From assembly GCA_015832175.1 (NCBI GenBank), contig WJXW01000020.1, positions 186,001 to 250,000 on the forward strand: a stretch of 64,000 bases of DNA. The letters are read 5' to 3'. Numbering within the stretch: position 1 is the first letter of the stretch; each line of letters opens with the position of its first letter. Under the pieces are notes generated by a model. It searched no databases and was not told where the DNA came from. It saw nothing but the letters and a program-made list of their open reading frames with translations. Made by a program: the position numbers and the translations under genes. Origin of the DNA: Paraphaeosphaeria minitans (taxonomy: Eukaryota; Ascomycota; Dothideomycetes; Pleosporales; Didymosphaeriaceae). Shown piece by piece: positions 62,014 through 64,000 of the stretch.

Positions 62014-64000
62014 TCATCCTAACTTGAACGTTTTCCACTCTGTTTCCACCGAGTACAGAGCTGTCTTTTCCACTGCACCAATTCCCTTCCTGTAAGCAAC
62101 GTCATTTTCCCATTCTATCAGCATGACATTGTAAAAGCAAGTTTCCTTGCCTTTTCTAGTAGCGTTAAAGTAGTCTCCTCGACTTCGACCCCCACTCCCC
62201 GGGTGTGGCCATGAAAACATTGTCGGATCAACACAGCTGTCAACCTTCCCCTCCGAAAGGACAATCAGTTGACAACCAGGACTGAGTTGATTCCGTTCTT
62301 CTCTTCCGCAAATAAGAGTTCCGACAACCAGGTCATCTATATAGAGGGTGTTGCCTGCATAAGTTAGACTACTGGACAGCCCTGGTTTCTCGTCCACATG
62401 CACTCTCTCATTACTCTCAGAATTGGCTGTTTCAACGTCATTTTGTGAGCAATAGATTGATCGCGAGCGAATTATTGGCGTGCGCAAACGAGAAGAGATT
62501 CTAGCAACGAGAGTAGTGCACAATAACACTGAGGAACCTGCTAACGGATTGTGCGGTGTCTCTTCAGCAAGAGGAAGAGGATAAGCATAGCTAATATGCC
62601 TCATAGGATCGTTTCGAAGTGTGTAATAGTCCCCGTCAGGATGAGATTGGCGCTCCCAGTCTGCGGGAAGCGAAGCTTGAGGCGTTTTGCGCAATGCCTG
62701 GTACTCATAGAACCCATTGAAGCCTATCGTTGGTGGTGAGGGCTTGACAACTTGTGAGAGGCGTTTATCAGCGTTTTCCAAACGTTCGCGACTTATCGAT
62801 CCCGTTTCAGGAAGGTGTCCAGGGCTCATGGAATGGAAGTACGCTACTCTTTTCAAGCTAGAATATGGCGCGGGGCGCAGGACCGGGTCCCATAGTCTAG
62901 TGGGCAGGGGATCAGAATAGAAGGGCCGCCATGGCTTGGAACAATCTATGGACCCTGTCCATCCAACCCAACTCCAGCTCGGCTTCCCTGGACGTCGACT
63001 TCGCCCTCGTTCCCACAGTAGTGCTATATCAAAGTAAAATACCGGTAATCCGTGGAAAATACCGCCAGGAAAGGTGGGGCCCATAACGTCCGTAGCGCCG
63101 GCAAACGCTTTCTCAGAATCTTCGTCACGAGTCAATTCTCGCCGGGAGAAATTCTCCACAAGCTCGGCCCAGCGCGAACGATCAGGGACTCGACTTAGTA
63201 TCGACATCATACCCATAGGCGTGTGGGTTGGTGGTCGTTTCACTGTCCTGCCCATTGTCCGTTTCCAGTCTTCCCATGTTTCGTGCCATGAACATCTACT
63301 GCAGAGCCATATCACTTGTTTGTCGAAGATGAGAAGTCTGCGAGAGAACAAGGATTCCTGGAAAGTCCAACCCCTCTTGGCCCATACGCTCGAAAATGGA
63401 AAGGTTGAATTGATTTCCTTAATCCAGCGCGTACTGTTCACATCGCGATCTTCCGATGGTCCGCCAACACCCTTGAGGCCATGGTTCGCATCAGAGCCCT
63501 CAGCGGCCACAATAGTGTACTCAGCGCTCGTATAAATGCGGGCCATCGACATTAGCATGTCATCCATGACCTCTTTTGGTGAATCTTGAAGAAGGCAAAG
63601 TCTGTCTACCCACAAATAATTATCTCCTAGTGTCTTGACAAGATGCATGGCGTCTCGAATAGTGCGTGGTAGAGTCGCGCCATCAGTGTCTTCAAATAGT
63701 GCTTCAGGTTTTCCCAATCGCTCCCAATTGGTGGATAAGGTCTGAATCGACTCTACTTGGCCCCACACATACGAAAGCGCAGTGAAAGGGGTTGAAGACG
63801 GGCGTACTACCAAGCATCCAGCGTTAACATCGACGAGAATCAGGTCCACCACACGGCTTGAGAGAGCTTCTGAGTACCGTTCATTGCAGAGAAATCCGTG
63901 GTCTCTACGGCACACCCCTATCCAATCTTGGATTGCTTTGATGTCGATTCGAGGCTTGCGACGCTCCTGACTGTAGGAAGGCCCGCAGTTTGCGATCACA
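62014..64000 (-). CDS. HET-domain protein, 5' end beyond the window
   Basis: At least 661 codons, uninterrupted to the window edge. The first visible codon in frame is GTG, not ATG, so the start lies outside. The HET domain reads PFTALSYVWG, then LPRTIRDAMHLVKTLGDNYL, WVDRLCLLQDSPKEVMDDML, YTIVAAEGSDANHGLKG, and KRGWTFQESLFSRRLLIFD with WLCSRCSWHE, all conserved blocks in order. The C-terminal 400 residues are variable, as usual in the family, and end with QLIVLSEGKVD. Acts in vegetative (heterokaryon) incompatibility; partner unknown. Confidence 0.88.
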   Translation of the reverse strand, partial: VIANCGPSYSQERRKPRIDIKAIQDWIGVCRRDHGFLCNERYSEALSSRVVDLILVDVNAGCLVVRPSSTPFTALSYVWGQVESIQTLSTNWERLGKPEALFEDTDGATLPRTIRDAMHLVKTLGDNYLWVDRLCLLQDSPKEVMDDMLMSMARIYTSAEYTIVAAEGSDANHGLKGVGGPSEDRDVNSTRWIKEINSTFPFSSVWAKRGWTFQESLFSRRLLIFDKQVIWLCSRCSWHETWEDWKRTMGRTVKRPPTHTPMGMMSILSRVPDRSRWAELVENFSRRELTRDEDSEKAFAGATDVMGPTFPGGIFHGLPVFYFDIALLWERGRSRRPGKPSWSWVGWTGSIDCSKPWRPFYSDPLPTRLWDPVLRPAPYSSLKRVAYFHSMSPGHLPETGSISRERLENADKRLSQVVKPSPPTIGFNGFYEYQALRKTPQASLPADWERQSHPDGDYYTLRNDPMRHISYAYPLPLAEETPHNPLAGSSVLLCTTLVARISSRLRTPIIRSRSIYCSQNDVETANSESNERVHVDEKPGLSSSLTYAGNTLYIDDLVVGTLICGREERNQLSPGCQLIVLSEGKVDSCVDPTMFSWPHPGSGGRSRGDYFNATRKGKETCFYNVMLIEWENDVAYRKGIGAVEKTALYSVETEWKTFKLG

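Overview
The window looks like an accessory, transposon-rich stretch of a filamentous ascomycete genome. Family content suggests a dothideomycete, perhaps Pleosporales; that placement is inference. Support comes from short introns (about 48-82 nt) with GTRNGT donors and CTRAY-type branch points, fungus-specific families (Zn2Cys6 regulator, HET, 3CxxC zinc finger, PD-(D/E)XK-like, OrsD-like), Tad1-type LINEs, pogo/Fot DNA transposons, Copia LTR elements and AT-rich islands of the kind left by repeat-induced point mutation (RIP).

Layout. 1-2038: two inverted pogo transposase fragments, one fused in frame to a LINE RNase H tail. 3285-4536: a three-exon unknown gene with a one-base frame break. 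5199-5620: an OrsD-like N-terminal fragment. 6023-14580: a compact five-gene catabolic-type cluster (aconitase-like, RraA/aldolase-like, Zn2Cys6 regulator, shortened mitochondrial tricarboxylate-type carrier, PDC-lactonase-like amidohydrolase). 14705-14896: a MITE. 15012-15347: the 3' end of an SMP-30/gluconolactonase-like gene, cut by a retrotransposon nest. 15582-20784: a young Copia element with identical LTRs whose Gag and Pol share one frame across a single UGA-CUA stop. 20956-22672: four solo LTRs, each with its own target-site duplication. 24567-30391: unknown gene, PD-(D/E)XK-like gene, pieces of a long OrsD-type protein in opposite orientations, and a BTB fragment. 30921-36947: a large ZNFX1-like helicase. 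38323-41478: a 3CxxC zinc protein and a two-exon unknown gene. 42392-45222: decayed coding remnants and one small cysteine-rich gene. 45833-49710: two LINE copies head to head. 50266-52142: small unknown genes, a Copia scrap and a broken sterol-reductase-like fragment. 53102-58208: two pogo elements bracketing a CCCH zinc-finger gene. 58510-63999: HET genes (one decayed, one intact but cut by the window end) and a decayed PD-(D/E)XK-like gene.

How genes may work together. The 6-14.6 kb cluster is the only clear functional unit. It has a divergent pair (aconitase-like/RraA-like), a convergent regulator ending 8 bp from the RraA-like gene, and a divergent carrier/amidohydrolase pair. The amidohydrolase and RraA folds are those used late in meta-cleavage of gallate/protocatechuate in bacteria (PDC hydrolase and CHA aldolase), and aconitase and the carrier would connect to tricarboxylate metabolism. 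No ring-cleavage dioxygenase is in the window, so the substrate remains open. The rest is dominated by mobile elements and by families linked to self/non-self recognition (HET) or nucleic acid surveillance (ZNFX1-like).
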